Positions 34,311-47,525 of a DNA stretch of 64,000 bases are shown in pieces. A program made the translations under genes and the position numbers. The first letter of the stretch is position 1. Every line of letters begins with the position of its first letter. Origin of the DNA: Hordeum vulgare subsp. vulgare. Taxonomy: Eukaryota; Streptophyta; Magnoliopsida; Poales; Poaceae. The notes beneath the pieces are model-generated. The model had not been told where the DNA came from and made no database searches. It was given only the letters and a program-made list of their open reading frames with translations. Where the stretch lies: assembly GCF_904849725.1 (NCBI RefSeq), contig NC_058523.1, forward strand, positions 165,522,689 through 165,586,688. Direction: 5' to 3'.

Positions 34311-37300
34311 AAAATATGCCCGCTCAGCTCCCTCTAGACATGTGGACCTCTTCCCGTTGGAAACCTAGGGGCTGGACTTGCGCAATCTGTTCAGCAAGCC
34401 AAAGAAGCTATTGGGTACAGGCCTCGATGGTCACAAGTTGACGTAGAGGTCTTTCATAACACGACATGCCGCCCGAAATAGCTCCACCAGCTGCTTCATT
34501 TGGTTGTTCTACTGCGGTGGATGCCCGGTCACCTGGAACTGACGCCAAAACAACTTCTCGGCTAGCTCATCCGGACGACACACATAATGAGCGCACGCGT
34601 TCGCAGCGTTTTGATGGAGGTTTGAGAAGGCCTTTGAGGAATGCAAGTTCTGTGTAAGATTGCAAAAATGTCTACCGCCAAAAATACATTGAAGTGGATA
34701 GGGATTACTAGCGGCGACCTTGCTCACATTCTCGAGCACTTGACGATCCGCCCGGGCCTAGTTCCTAGCCTCCTTGCACTCCATGCTCGCCGCGGCGAGA
34801 TTGGTGGAGACTTTCTTCTTCTCTGCTTGTAGAGTGTCCCTCTCAGCACAAACCCCCGTCGGGTCTATTTACAGCTCCAACACACATGCCGTGTGCTTGT
34901 CCGCGACCTCCTTTGCCCCTGCTAGCCCCGAGCTAGTCTTCCTTGCCGCGGCTCTGTGTTGCTCGTCCTCCTGCCAAGCTATTTCCAGCTCAGCCTGGAG
35001 TTTCACCACTGTCATGGAGGAAGCTTTAAGATCAATACACACGTACTTTAGAGCTTAATGCTACAAAGATACATCAGATGCAGAGTTATAAAGCGAAATT
35101 AGATTGTCAAGTTTACCTAGCGCTTCCAACATCTGCTTTTTCATAAGCTCCGTGTCCTCCTCGGACATCTCGAGATTACGATTGATCTCTTTGAACTCCT
35201 CGAAGGTGGAAGCTGCAACCTAAACATATAATAAAAAAGAACATGTTATTACTCCTCAAATGACATCGGTCCCATGATCGTATCATCGCATCCGATCAAG
35301 CTCTCAAAGGCTACTGTTATGTTGCGCTTTACCTATTAAGACCCCTAAGCAAGATCCTCGGATCTCACACAGGGCTTGGGGGATATTGTGGTTAGACACC
35401 TACAGTCCTCGGACGAGTCACCCTTTTGCTAACAATCCTTGATTGTATATTATCTACTCCCTCCGTTCCTAAATATAAGACCTTCTAGAGATTACACTAT
35501 AGACTACATACGGAGCAAAACGAGTGAATCTATACTCTAAAATATGTCTATATACATCTGTATATAGTCTATAATGTAATCTATAAAAGGTCTTATATTT
35601 AGGAACGGAGGGTGTACTAGTTATCATATACGCTAGCGGTATTATTAAAAGTAAACAGAAGTGTGGCTTACCTCAAAGCCTCGCAAGAGGCCTCTAATGG
35701 TTCCCCCACATGCCACCTCCATGGTTCGGCAGCTTTGCAGCATCGCACCTCTCGTTGTGCGGTGATCGATGCGGATGGAAGAATCCTCCACGACTGCTTC
35801 TACCTCCTCGGACTACCCTTGAACACCTATCCTTTAGCAGGTGGAGGTGAGCACACCACCTCAGCTCTCTCCCTTAGTAGAGAAGGGGCCACTAGGTAGA
35901 CAACTGACTTATCTCGGTGCCCTCGGGCACCAAGGACGTTGGTGTCCCATCATTCTTCCTTCTATAGAAGAAGGAACCTTTCTTGGCGGGTCCTCGGTAG
36001 CGAAGGACTCCAGTCCAACTGTGGGCACACTGTCACTTCCTCCCGTAGTAAACACGGGTGGAGCCAGCGAGGTCGCCACCCCCAACACTTCATGTGCAGT
36101 ATGGGAAGGATGATGCCCATTGGATGAGCTGCCTGCAAGAAGCGTGCTTGATCCCCTATCGCTAGGAATCGTTCCCTGGGCCTTGGGTAAGAAAGAAGGG
36201 GATTATAATAAGAACATGCAAAAAATATAGAAGCTGCATGAAGCACAAGATAAGAATTAAAGGGGTTTCCTCTTCGGCAGCGGCCTTTTCCTGTGGCCCC
36301 CCGACTCCTCACTCTCCGAGGAGGTAAGAATAATCTGGGTTTGACCTTGCGGGACACGACATCAGATGCCTTTGCAAGGTGGCTCTAACCTCGACATGCC
36401 TCCATCACGGTAATGTCTTCAGATGCCGCCCTCTTCCTAGAAGGGGAGGAATCGTCCTCACTCTCCTTGTCCTCTTCGGCTCCCTCATCCATGGAGGCCG
36501 GACTTGCGGTCCTTGGACCTGGAATCCAAGGGTTCCTTGATTCGAAGACCTCCGACCTTCTTCCTTTTCCACACCAGCTCCCTTTTATGCTTTGTCGGGG
36601 GCTTTGGAGGCGCCTGAGTTAGAAGCATCTGGATATAAGGGGAGATGACATCTTCGGGAAGAGGGGCGGGGCAATCTATGTTTGTTGCCTGATCTAGCCA
36701 CTTCTGCACATAAAAATACATATCACATTTATGGACAATCATGTTCGGATGTAGAGGGTCAATGGAAGGAAAACTTACCTGATTTGGAGCATGTGCCTTC
36801 GAGTTGCCGCTATCGTGCCCGTCCACGGAGTACTTGGTCACCTTTGGCTTGAAGAGGGACGTCCACATACTATCCATGTTGGCATGTAAGAAGTGGTAGA
36901 TCGTCTGCAGGTCCTCAGGCTTGTAGAGCCACATCGGGTTGGCCGGAAGCTAGAGTGGAAGGATGTCGCGATGCAGCATCACGTCGATGATATCCACCAT
37001 CTTGTCGTGGGCCCTGAGCTTCTGCATCTTCGATTGGAGGATGTAGATCTCTTTGGGGTTACCTCACTCCACCTCTTTGGCTGCCATGAGTCCACCTTCC
37101 TCGGAGGAACCCCATGAAGGGTAGGAGTGAGGCTAGGTTCTTGATGCGGGCTTGGTGATATAGAATCACTCCTGCTGCCACATCTTCACCCTCTGCACAT
37201 AAGTACCTTTCACCCACACTGCCTTCTGACATTTGCTAATCATCGCCCCACCATATTCAGCGAGGTCACCACCTCCACCGCTCTTCGGCTTGTAGCTGAA

Positions 37301-37334
37301 GGTGTTTAACCACAAGCCGAATGGGTGTGGGATC
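34311..37334 (-). pseudogene. G: degenerate Gypsy-type gag gene, main part
   Basis: Minus-strand reading from 37329: PHPFGLWLNTFSYKPKSGGG, AEYGGAMISKCQKAVWVKGT, MWQQEWFYITKPASR, then MWLYKPEDLQTIYHFLHANM and TQIILTSSESEES. The charged, helical tail includes EEFKEINRNLEMSEEDTELM and further coiled-coil sequence. This matches the grass gag family annotated in Pfam as putative gypsy-type transposon (PF04195). Many stops and frameshifts; a MITE lies at 35457-35614. The reading continues across L1 into 47307-47520. Gag would form the virus-like particle of the element. No protease or pol remains here. Confidence 0.7.
35457..35614. mobile_element. Stowaway-like MITE (158 bp)
   Basis: Ends CTCCCTCCGTTCCTAAATAT and its inverted partner TATTTAGGAACGGAGGGTG, flanked by TA at 35455-35456 and 35615-35616. 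Lies in the G gag remnant. Confidence 0.92.
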
Positions 37335-38382
37335 TGTCGGGACCCCGATCCTAAGCCATAGGAATCCAGCCTGTAACACATCGCATCCCTTTGCGGTCTC
37401 ACGCACGGTTAACTCCACGGCTGCAGCCTTACCTTAGCCGGGACCGTTTGCGTCTTTTGACTCACGTATGCAATAGTGTCGCTAGCATTCCAATGTCCAA
37501 GAACCCAGATCGACATGTCTAGTCATAAACAAAGTGGCAGTACCGCACGAGGACAGGCATACATGACCCAACAAAGCAGGTGTCGGTCATCAGCGAATGT
37601 AGACGAGTCGTAGCAAGCTAAAAGGACTCCATTACATCGCGTGACATTTCCTCAAAGGGGACAGACACAGGAGCTAAGAAGGACACATGCCGGTCAACCA
37701 ATGTGTCCGGAGCAGTAGCGAACTACCAAGGCTCATTGGATCACAAAGGGGCATTTGCTTGTAAGGAGTGCTACTAAAGTTCACGACTAGGTAATCGAAC
37801 CCCATACATATCAAGCACGACACACGTACGCATGGCATACCGATATGTATAGATACATCGATGGCATCACAACATAACCATAAACATACAAGCTTTATTT
37901 AAGAGGCTCGGAAGAGCCACACACATAGTATTACACATTAAGGGTCTCACGACCCGTAATAGCAGTCATTCAGTTACAAGCCAGCGGAAGAGTTTAATAC
38001 GTCTGAGTACAGACAGGTCAACTAGAAGGCACATGGCCTGACTATACTACAGACTCAACGTAGGGCCAGATCGTAGTTGGGACACCAGCTACTCGTCGTC
38101 GTCGATGTCTACGAAGAACCCTCCATTAGGGTCATTAGCAACCTCTGCAACATTTATTAAGCAAACATGAGTACGAAGGTACTCAGCAAGACTTTAGGAT
38201 AACTAACTACTCATGCAAGGTATCAAAAGGGTATTGTGGGGTTTCATGCGGAAAGCCAGCGTCTGACTCGTGGCTAGATAACTTGCATTTTTAAATAATT
38301 TTGACAACTTGATTTCTCGCACAGGAGTCCACTAACACCACAACAATACACTATCGTGGAATCATTCCGTCTCCATACGGAA
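37335..38382 (+). other. L1 left single-copy arm
   Basis: 1,048 bp before the first tandem unit; no ORF of note. Confidence 0.6.
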
Positions 38383-41300
38383 ATGCCGTCCACGACACTC
38401 ACGCTTATCTTGATAATTTTATGAGTAGCCATTGAAGTTATCTATGAACAACATATGTCTCCAAGTAGTCCATATCCGCGGACGCGGCTATTCGAATAGA
38501 TCATAACCCTGCAGTGGTGTACTTCGTCACAAACGCTCTCGCCACTTATTGCCATGTGCACGTCATGCACCTCGGCAACCTTCAAGCGGAAGCCCAGCGA
38601 GGGAGTCGGCCACGACCGTTAACCACACTAGTACCTAGTCCAGGTTAATGGCCTATCTGAGAGTAACCCGTACGGAAGACCGGCCGAGGTTTCCGCCACG
38701 GCCTCAAATGATGTGCGCAGGGTTCCCAAGCCCACCATCCGGGTGCCACTTGGTACACCGTGCCACTGCCTACCGCATCACAGCCCACCTCTCAGGTCAC
38801 CACCATGCACGGCCTCCAGCATTACTATAAACACCAGAAACTACTTGCAACTCCTGGACCGAGCACTAAGCGATTAATAAGTCGAGAGGGTCAATTAAGT
38901 ATCCCAACGTGTGGTAGTATCTAGTCTTGGATTACATACACGGGACTCAGTTCCTAAGGACGGTTCCAATGAAACAACGCGCCATGTACTCCTACACAGG
39001 CTTTCACCGGTACCTTTACCAATTCAGGTTCAACACACAACCTTTGCTTACCGAACACATTCTCACAGTTCTGTTCATCTCCCAGATGACAGACCATACA
39101 CAACTCTAAGCATAGCATGCATAGCAGGATAAGGCACATCAAGGCTCAAGCAACTACCAGGTATGCTAGGTTGCAAGGTTCGGCTATTTACTATGACAAG
39201 GTTAGGTCATGCAAAGGAAGTGGGTTCAACTAATCGTGGCAAAAGAAGTTGAAGCATTTGATCCTAATGCAACAAATAAGTGCAGGAGCAAGAACATGGG
39301 ATTTATCGGGATGATCAAAAATGGTTGCTTGCCTTGTTGCTAAGAGGAGGGACAATATCTGTCACACGGATATTAGGTGGAATCCAGGGGGTGCGGAGCC
39401 TACCGAAATGAATGGCAACAATCAATAACAATCATATGCAAACAAGATGATGCATGAACATGGCATGAGAATGCAAGGTGATAAACTATTATAATCAACA
39501 TGTGTTAGGTTTGAAGTTGATTTGAATCACATTCGAATATCAATTCAAACGAGGTATTCTCGGATACCGATTTAATTGATTCGACCTGATGCTCAGATCA
39601 ACTTGATGTTAGCATGCATGAGATGTCATTTTAAGGTACTGGTTTGTTATTAGATTAATGCTTGATCATGTCAAGCATAATGAAATTTGAATATTTTCCA
39701 AATTCCATTTATATAGTATTTATAAGAATTGGCTTAATCATTAATCTACATGTTTGGGTTCTATAACTTTTTCAAACATGAATGAAAATAGCATATTCAG
39801 ATTCCTTGAATTTTTGTGATACTTTTTCATATATAAATTATTTTCATTGGAGTTACAGATTAATTTCTATGAATTTTTGAAGTTTTAAACATTTCTGGAA
39901 TTATTTTTATACTAGAAAATACTTTTATTGCATCAGCATGACATCAGCAGGTCCATCTCGCCGTCGAAAGTCAAACCTGACTAGTGGGACCCACTGGTCA
40001 GTCTCTCTGGTCAATTTTTGGATTAGAATTAATCTTATTTAGTTAATTAAACCCACTCGACCCACATGTCAGTGTCTTATTATTTTTACTGATTTATTTT
40101 TATTATCTTTAATCTTGCCAGAGGCTGGCCAAACCAGTCAGTGGCTCAGGCCAGCCAAGATCCACCGGCGGCGAGGTCGTCCTCGCCGGCGGGGAGCCTC
40201 CGGCGACCACCAGCACGGCGGAGGGTCTCGGGAACGGCGCACACGGGGCCAAACACTGCGCGGAGAGCACTAATAGAACGTCACATCTCACACAGCTCCA
40301 TTTCTGCACTTAGCCGGGGCTGATCTGGCCGGAGATGATGCCGTCCACGACACTCACGCTTATCTTGATAATTTTATGAGTAGCCATTGAAGTTATCTAT
40401 GAACAACATATGTCTCCAAGTAGTCCATATCCGCGGACGCGGCTATTCGAATAGATCATAACCCTGCAGTGGTGTACTTCGTCACAAACGCTCTCGCCAC
40501 TTATCGCCATGTGCACGTCATGCACCTCGGCAACCTTCAAGCGGAATCCCAGCGAGGGATTCGGCCACGACCGTTAACCACACTAGTACCTTGTCCAGGT
40601 TAATCGCCTATCTGAGAGTAACCCGTACGGAAGTCTGGCCGAGGTTTCCGCCACGGCCTCAAATGATGTGCGCAGGGTTCCCAAGCCCACCATCCGGGTG
40701 CCACTTGGTACACCGTGCCACTGCCTACCGCATCACAGCCCACCTCTCAGGTCACCACCATGCACGGCCTCCAGCATTACTATGAACACGAGAAACTACT
40801 TGCAACTCCTGGACCGAGTACTAAGCGATTAATAAGTCGAGAGGGTCAATTAAGTATCCCAACGTGTGGTAGTATCTAGTCTTGGATTACATACACGGGA
40901 CTCAGTTCCTAAGGACGGTTCCAATGAAACAACCCGCCATGTACTCCTACACAGGCTTTCACCGGTACCTTTACCAATTCAGGTTCAACACACAACCTTT
41001 GCTTACCGAACACATTCTCACAATTCTGTTCATCTCCCAGATGACAGACCATACACAACTCTAAGCATAGCATGCATAGCAGGATAAGGCACATCAAGGC
41101 TCAAGCAACTACCAGGTATGCTAGGTTGCAAGGTTCGGCTATTTACTGTGACAAGGTTAGGTCATGCAAAGGAAGTGGGTTCAACTAATCGTGGCAAAAG
41201 AAGTTGAAGCATTTGATCCTAATGCAACAAATAAGTGCAGGAGCAAGAACATGGGATTTATCGGGATGATCAAAAATGGTTGCTTGCCTTGTTGCTAAGA

Positions 41301-44300
41301 GGAGGGACAATATCTGTCAGACGGATATTAGGTGGAATCCAGGGGGTGCGGAGCCTACCGAAATGAATGGCAACAATCAATAACAATCATATGCAAACAA
41401 GATGATGCATGAACATGGCATGAGAATGCAAGGTGATAAACTATTATAATCAACATGTGTTAGGTTTGAAGTTGATTTGAATCACATTCGAATATCAATT
41501 CAAACAAGGTATTCTCGGATACCGATTTAATTGATTCGACCTGATGCTCAGATCAACTTGATGTTAGCATGCATGAGATGTCATTTTAAGGTACTGGTTT
41601 GTTATTAGATTAATGCTTGATCATGTCAAGCATAATGAAATTTGAATATTTTCCAAATTCCATTTATATAGTATTTATAAGAATTGGCTTAATCATTAAT
41701 CTACATGTTTGGGTTCTATAACTTTTTCAAACATGAATGAAAATAGCATATTCAGATTCCTTGAATTTTTCTGATACTTTTTCATATATAAATTATTTTC
41801 ATTGGAGTTACAGATTAATTTCTATGAATTTTTGAAGTTTTAAACATTTCTGGAATTATTTTTATACTGGAAAATACTTTTATTGCATCAGCATGACATC
41901 AGCAGGTCCATCTCGCCGTTGAAAGTCAAACCTGACTAGTGGGACCCACTGGTCAGTCTCTCTGGTCAATTTTTGGATTAGGATTAATCTTATTTAGTTA
42001 ATTAAACCCACTGGACCCACATGTCAGTGTCTTATTATTTTTACTGATTTATTTTTATTATCTTTAATCTTGCCAGAGGCTGGCCCCACCAGTCAGTGGC
42101 TCAGGCCAGCCGAGATCCACGGGCGGCGAGGTCGTCCTCGCCGGCGGGGAGCCTCCGGCGACCACCAGCACGGCGGAGGGTCTCGGGAACGGCGCACACG
42201 GGGCCAAACGCTGCGCGGAGAGCACTAGAAGAACGTCACATCTCACGCAGCTCCATTTCTGCACTTAGCCGGGGCTGATCTGGCCGGAGATGATGCCGTC
42301 CACGACACTCACGCTTATCTTGATAATTTTATGAGTAGCCATTGAAGTTATCTATGAACAACATATGTCTCCAAGTAGTCCATATCCGCGGACGCGGCTA
42401 TTCGAATAGATCATAACCCTGCAGTGGTGTACTTCGTCACAAACGCTCTCGCCACTTATCGCCATGTGCATGTCATGCACCTCGGCAACCTTCAAGCGGA
42501 AGCCCAGCGAGGGAGTCGGCCACGACCGTTAACCACACTAGTACCTTGTCCAGGTTAATCGCCTATCTGAGAGTAACCCGTACGGAAGTCCGGCCGAGGT
42601 TTCCGCCACGGCCTCAAATGATGTGCGCAGGGTTCCCAAGCCCACCATCCGGGTGCCACTTGGTACACCGTGCCACTACCTACCGCATCACAGCCCACCT
42701 CTCAGGTCACCACCATGCACGGCCTCCAGCATTACTATGAACACCAGAAACTACTTGCAACTCCTGGACCGAGTACTAAGCGATTAATAAGTCGAGAGGG
42801 TCAATTTAGTATCCCAACGTGTGGTAGTATCTAGTCTTGGATTACATACACGGAACTCAGTTCCTAAGGACGGTTCCAATGAAACAACCCACCATGTACT
42901 CCTACACAGGCTTTCACCGGTACCTTTACCAATTCAGGTTCAACACACAACCTTTGCTTACCGAACACATTCTCACAATTCTGTTCATCTCCCAAATGAC
43001 AGAACATACACAACTCTAAGCATAGCATGCATAGCAGGATAAGGCACATCAAGGCTCAAGCAACTACCAGGCATGCTAGGTTGCAAGGTTTGGCTATTTA
43101 CTGTGACAAGGTTAGGTCATGCAAAGGAAGTGGGTTCAACTAATCGTGGCAAAAGAAGTTGAAGCATTTGATCCTAATGCAACAAATAAGTGCAGGAGCA
43201 AGAACATGGGATTTATCGGGATGATAAAAAATGGTTGCTTGCCTTGTTGCTCAGAGGAGGGACAATATCTGCCAGACGGATATTCGGTGGAATCCGGGGG
43301 GTGCGGAGCCTACCGAAATGAATGGCAACAATCAATAACAATCATATGCAAACAAGATGATGCATGAACATGGCATGAGAATGCAAGGTGATAAACTATT
43401 ATAATCAACATGTGTTAGGTTTGAAGTTGATTTGAATCACATTCGAATATCAATTCAAACGAGGTATTCTCGGATACCGATTTAATTGATTCGACCTGAT
43501 GCTCAGATCAACTTGATGTTAGCATGCATGAGATGTCATTTTAAGGTACTGGTTTGTTATTAGATTAATGCTTGATCATGTCAAGCATAATAAAATTTGA
43601 ATATTTTCCAAATTCCATTTATATAGTATTTATAAGAATTGGCTTAATCATTAATCTACATGTTTGGGTTCTATAACTTTTTCAAACATGAATGAAAATA
43701 GCATATTCAGATTCCTTGAATTTTTCTGATACTTTTTCATATATAAATTATTTTCATTGGAGTTACAGATTAATTTCTATGAATTTTTGAAGTTTTAAAC
43801 ATTTCTGGAATTATTTTTATACTGGAAAATACTTTTATTGCATCAGCATGACATCAGCAGGTCCATCTCGCCGCTGAAAGTCAAACCTGACTAGTGGGAC
43901 CCACTGGTCAGTCTCTGTGGTCAATTTTTGGATTAGGATTAATCTTATTTAGTTAATTAAACCCACTGGACCCACATGTCAGTGTCTTATTATTTTTACT
44001 GATTTATTTTTATTATCTTTAATCTTGCCAGAGGCTGGCCCCACCAGTCAGTGGCTCAGGCCAGCCGAGATCCACGGGCGGCGAGGTCGTCCTCGCCGGC
44101 GGGGAGCCTCCGGCGACCACCAGCACGGCGGAGGGTCTCGGGAACGGCGCACACGGGGCCTAACGCTGCGCGGAGAGCACTAGAAGAACGTCACATCTCA
44201 CGCAGCTCCATTTCTGCACTTAGCCGGGGCTGATCTGGCCGGAGATGATGCCGTCCACGACACTCACGCTTATCTTGATAATTTTATGAGTAGCCATTGA

Positions 44301-46152
44301 AGTTATCTATGAACAACATATGTCTCCAAGTAGTCCATATCCGCGGACGCGGCTATTCGAATAGATCATAACCCTGCAGTGGTGTACTTCGTCACAAACG
44401 CTCTCGCCACTTATCGCCATGTGCACGTCATGCACCTCGGCAACCTTCAAGCGGAAGCCCAGCGAGGGAGTCGGCCACGACCGTTAACCACACTAGTACC
44501 TTGTCTAGGTTAATCGCCTATCTGAGAGTAACCCGTACGGAAGTCCGGCCGAGGTTTCCGCCACGGCCTCAAATGATGTGCGCAGGGTTCCCAAGCCCAC
44601 CATCCGGGTGCCACTTGGTACACCGTGCCACTGCCTACCGCATCACAGCCCACCTCTCAGGTCACCACCATGCACGGCCTCCAGCATTACTATGAACACG
44701 AGAAACTACTTGCAACTCCTGGACCGAGTACTAAGCGATTAATAAGTCGAGAGGGTCAATTTAGTATCCCAACGTGTGGTAGTATCTAGTCTTGGATTAC
44801 ATACACGGGACTCAGTTCCTACGGACGGTTCCAATGAAACAACCCGCCATGTACTCCTACACAGGCTTTCACCGGTACCTTTACCAATTCAGGTTCAACA
44901 CACAACCTTTGCTTAACGAACACATTCTCACAATTATGTTCATCTCCCAGATGACAGACCATAAACAACTCTAAGCATAGCATGCATAGCAGGATAAGGC
45001 ACATCAAGGCTCAAGCAACTACCAGGTATGCTAGGTTGCAAGGTTCGGCTATTTACTGTGACAAGGTTAGGTCATGCAAAGGAAGTGGGTTCAACTAATC
45101 GTGGCAAAAGAAGTTGAAGCATTTGATCCTAATGCAACAAATAAGTGCAGGAGCAAGAACATGGGATTTATCGGGATGATCAAAAATGGTTGCTTGCCTT
45201 GTTGCTCAGAGGAGGGACAATATCTGCCAGACGGATATTCGGTGGAATCCGGGGGGTGCGGAGCCTACCGAAATGAATGGCAACAATCAATAACAATCAT
45301 ATGCAAACAAGATGATGCATGAACATGGCATGAGAATGCAAGGTGATAAACTATTATAATCAACATGTGTTAGGTTTGAAGTTGATTTGAATCACATTCG
45401 AATATCAATTCAAACGAGGTATTCTCGGATACCGATTTAATTGATTCGACCTGATGCTCAGATCAACTTGATGTTAGCATGCATGAGATGTCATTTTAAG
45501 GTACTGGTTTGTTATTAGATTAATGCTTGATCATGTCAAGCATAATGAAATTTGAATATTTTCCAAATTCCATTTATATAGTATTTATAAGAATTGGCTT
45601 AATCATTAATCTACATGTTTGGGTTCTATAACTTTTTCAAACATGAATGAAAATAGCATATTGAGATTCCTTGAATTTTTCTGATACTTTTTCATATATA
45701 AATTATTTTCATTGGAGTTACAGATTAATTTCTATGAATTTTTGAAGTTTTAAACATTTCTGGAATTATTTTTATACTGGAAAATACTTTTATTGCATCA
45801 GCATGACATCAGCAGGTCCATCTCGCCGTTGAAAGTCAAACCTGACTAGTGGGACCCACTGGTCAGTCTCTCTGGTCAATTTTTGGATTAGGATTAATCT
45901 TATTTAGTTAATTAAACCCACTGGACCCACATGTCAGGCTGGCCCCACCAGTCAGTGGCTCAGGCCAGCCGAGATCCACCGGCGGCGAGGTCGTCCTCGC
46001 CGGCGGGGAGCCTCCTACGACCACCAGCACGGCGGAGGGTCTCGGGAACGGCGCGCACGGGGCCAAACGCTGCGCGTAAAGCACCAGAAGAACGGCACAT
46101 CTCCCGCAGCTCCATTTCTGCACTTAGCCGGGGCTTATCTGGCCGGAGATGA
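38383..46152 (+). repeat. Tandem array of 1,955-bp units (four copies)
   Basis: Copies A 38383-40337, B 40338-42292, C 42293-44247 and D 44248-46152, each starting ATGCCGTCCACGACACTCAC. A-C are exactly 1,955 bp; D is 1,905 bp because 50 bp are missing after CCCACATGTCAG near 45937. Copies look about 98-99 percent identical. Each has a GC-rich part (GAGGTCGTCCTCGCCGGCGG) and an AT-rich part. Repeated small ORFs of 60-82 codons are treated as non-coding. Confidence 0.95.
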
Positions 46153-47306
46153 CGCCGGCAACGAGCTTGGCGGCGGCCAAGGTTCGGGCGTCATTGAGGT
46201 CATCGATACAGGGGGCACTACGCACGGTTCTTAGCTCCTACAGCATCTACGCGACGGCCTGAAGCTGCTGGTCCCCTCGGAAGGACGAGCTGATCACCGG
46301 AGGGCTACCGGCGACGAGCTGCAGCGGCGGATCTTGTCGGGCTCCGGTGAAACTAGGCCTAGAGGAGGGGATCGACGGGGAGATCTTAGGGGAAATGACC
46401 GCATGCTCACGGGGAGTGCAGTGGTGGCGCTAGTCTGCTCGGGGACGGCCTGGAGAGGGAGAACGTCGATTCACTGCATCTGGGCGTCGGGCTCGTGGCT
46501 AGGAAGCTCCAGGGGGTTGCGGCGCAGCTAAAGCGCAGCTCAGAAGGAAGGGAGGTCGGCTAGAACGACGACGAGCTCGAGCTCTGCTCGGGCTCCAATG
46601 GCGGCAGAAGGAGGTAGGAGAGATCCGAGAGGAGGGGGAGAACTGGCGCTGGGAATGGATAGGGGCGGCCTCGGGGAGCTTATCCCCGGCCTTGCCAGCG
46701 CGAGGCGGCGGCCAGGCAGGCGCATAGGTGCGTGGCCGCGCCGGAGAACGCGGCGGCCACCTCCTGCTCCTACTGGCGCGGGGGAGGAGACGACTGAGGG
46801 AGATGGGCTGGGCCAGGCTAGGCGACAGGTAAGAGTTTTCCATTTTTTTTTTGTTTCTGTTTTGGCTACTTCAATAATTTGCTATTTATTTCAGCTCCCA
46901 AAATGAGTTGTAAAAGCTATTTTAAACACACCTGAATATTTGTTGGAATATTCCCAACCATTTCCAAAGTTTTCAACATTTTTGAAAGTTTAAAGTTTCT
47001 GATTTCAAATTTAAAACTTGAAACCAGTTGCTTTTGCATTTATTTAAAATTCTTAAATTGTCAAGAAAATAGTTTTCTCCAATGCTCCTTTACTTTCATG
47101 ATTTATCAGAAAGTTTGAACATTTCTTGAGGCCATTTTGGGTTCATTGATTTTGACTAGTTTTGAGAATTCCTTTATTTGAAGAAGTGGCTAGGGTTTGA
47201 GTTTTTCCTTCATCTCTTTCTTTGTTCTTGTTGAAGATTTCTTAGATGCAATGCAAAGAAGACATGAGCACAAGACTAACTTGCTTAAGGGGTTAGGGAT
47301 GTGACA
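46153..47306 (+). other. L1 right single-copy arm
   Basis: GC-rich to about 46830 (GACGCCGGCAACGAGCTTGG onward), then AT-rich to the GATGTGACA end. GCGACAGGTAAGAG at 46821-46834 resembles a splice donor. No confident gene; the open frames around 46500-46900 on both strands reflect GC content. Confidence 0.55.
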
Positions 47307-47525
47307 GGATCCTTAAGAAGGCATCACATATCGAGATGAAGGCAGCGATGTCATTGATGGAGTTAGGGGCGAGGTTGTAGAAATCAGTGTCGTAGAATAA
47401 ATAAAACACCTCGCATGAATGGATGCAGAGGGAAGCCCGGGCTTTGATGAGGTGGGAAATGAAGATGACTCACTCCCCAACTTGGGGAGTGGGGACGCGC
47501 TAGTTGGGCTCCGGCATTGTGGAGG
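47307..47525 (-). pseudogene. G: gag N-terminal part, separated from the rest by L1
   Basis: Minus strand: SHLHFPPHQSPGFPLHPFMR, GVLFI, then in a shifted frame FYNLAPNSINDIAAFISICD and AFLRI, which abuts PHPFGLWLNTF across the L1 insertion. Together this is the conserved start of the grass Gypsy gag domain. The upstream end is cut at 47525 by R6. Confidence 0.7.

Larger units (their letters stand above)
37335..47306 (+). mobile_element. L1: 9,972-bp LTR-like element with tandemly amplified core
   Basis: Starts TGTCGGGACCCCGATC and ends GGGATGTGACA (inverted TGTC/GACA). Flanked by the target duplication GGATC at 37330-37334 and 47307-47311, and it splits the G gag. It has no internal region, primer site or polypurine tract, so the whole unit behaves as one solo LTR. 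Removing three extra 1,955-bp copies leaves about 4.1 kb, in the range of the very long LTRs of Triticeae large retrotransposon derivatives such as Sukkula (a family suggestion from memory, not tested). Orientation set by similarity to general LTR start/end style; it may be the reverse. Confidence 0.75.

Noticed and set aside
36485..36934. Independent host gene on the minus strand
   Set aside because: Continuous with the flanking Gypsy gag reading, so assigned to pseudogene G.
38648..45322. Repeated 60-73 codon frames in the tandem units
   Set aside because: Overlapping frames on both strands with equal conservation; they repeat because the DNA repeats.
46334..46906. Gene in the GC-rich right arm of L1
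   Set aside because: Frames are open on both strands because of GC content; no domain and no start context.
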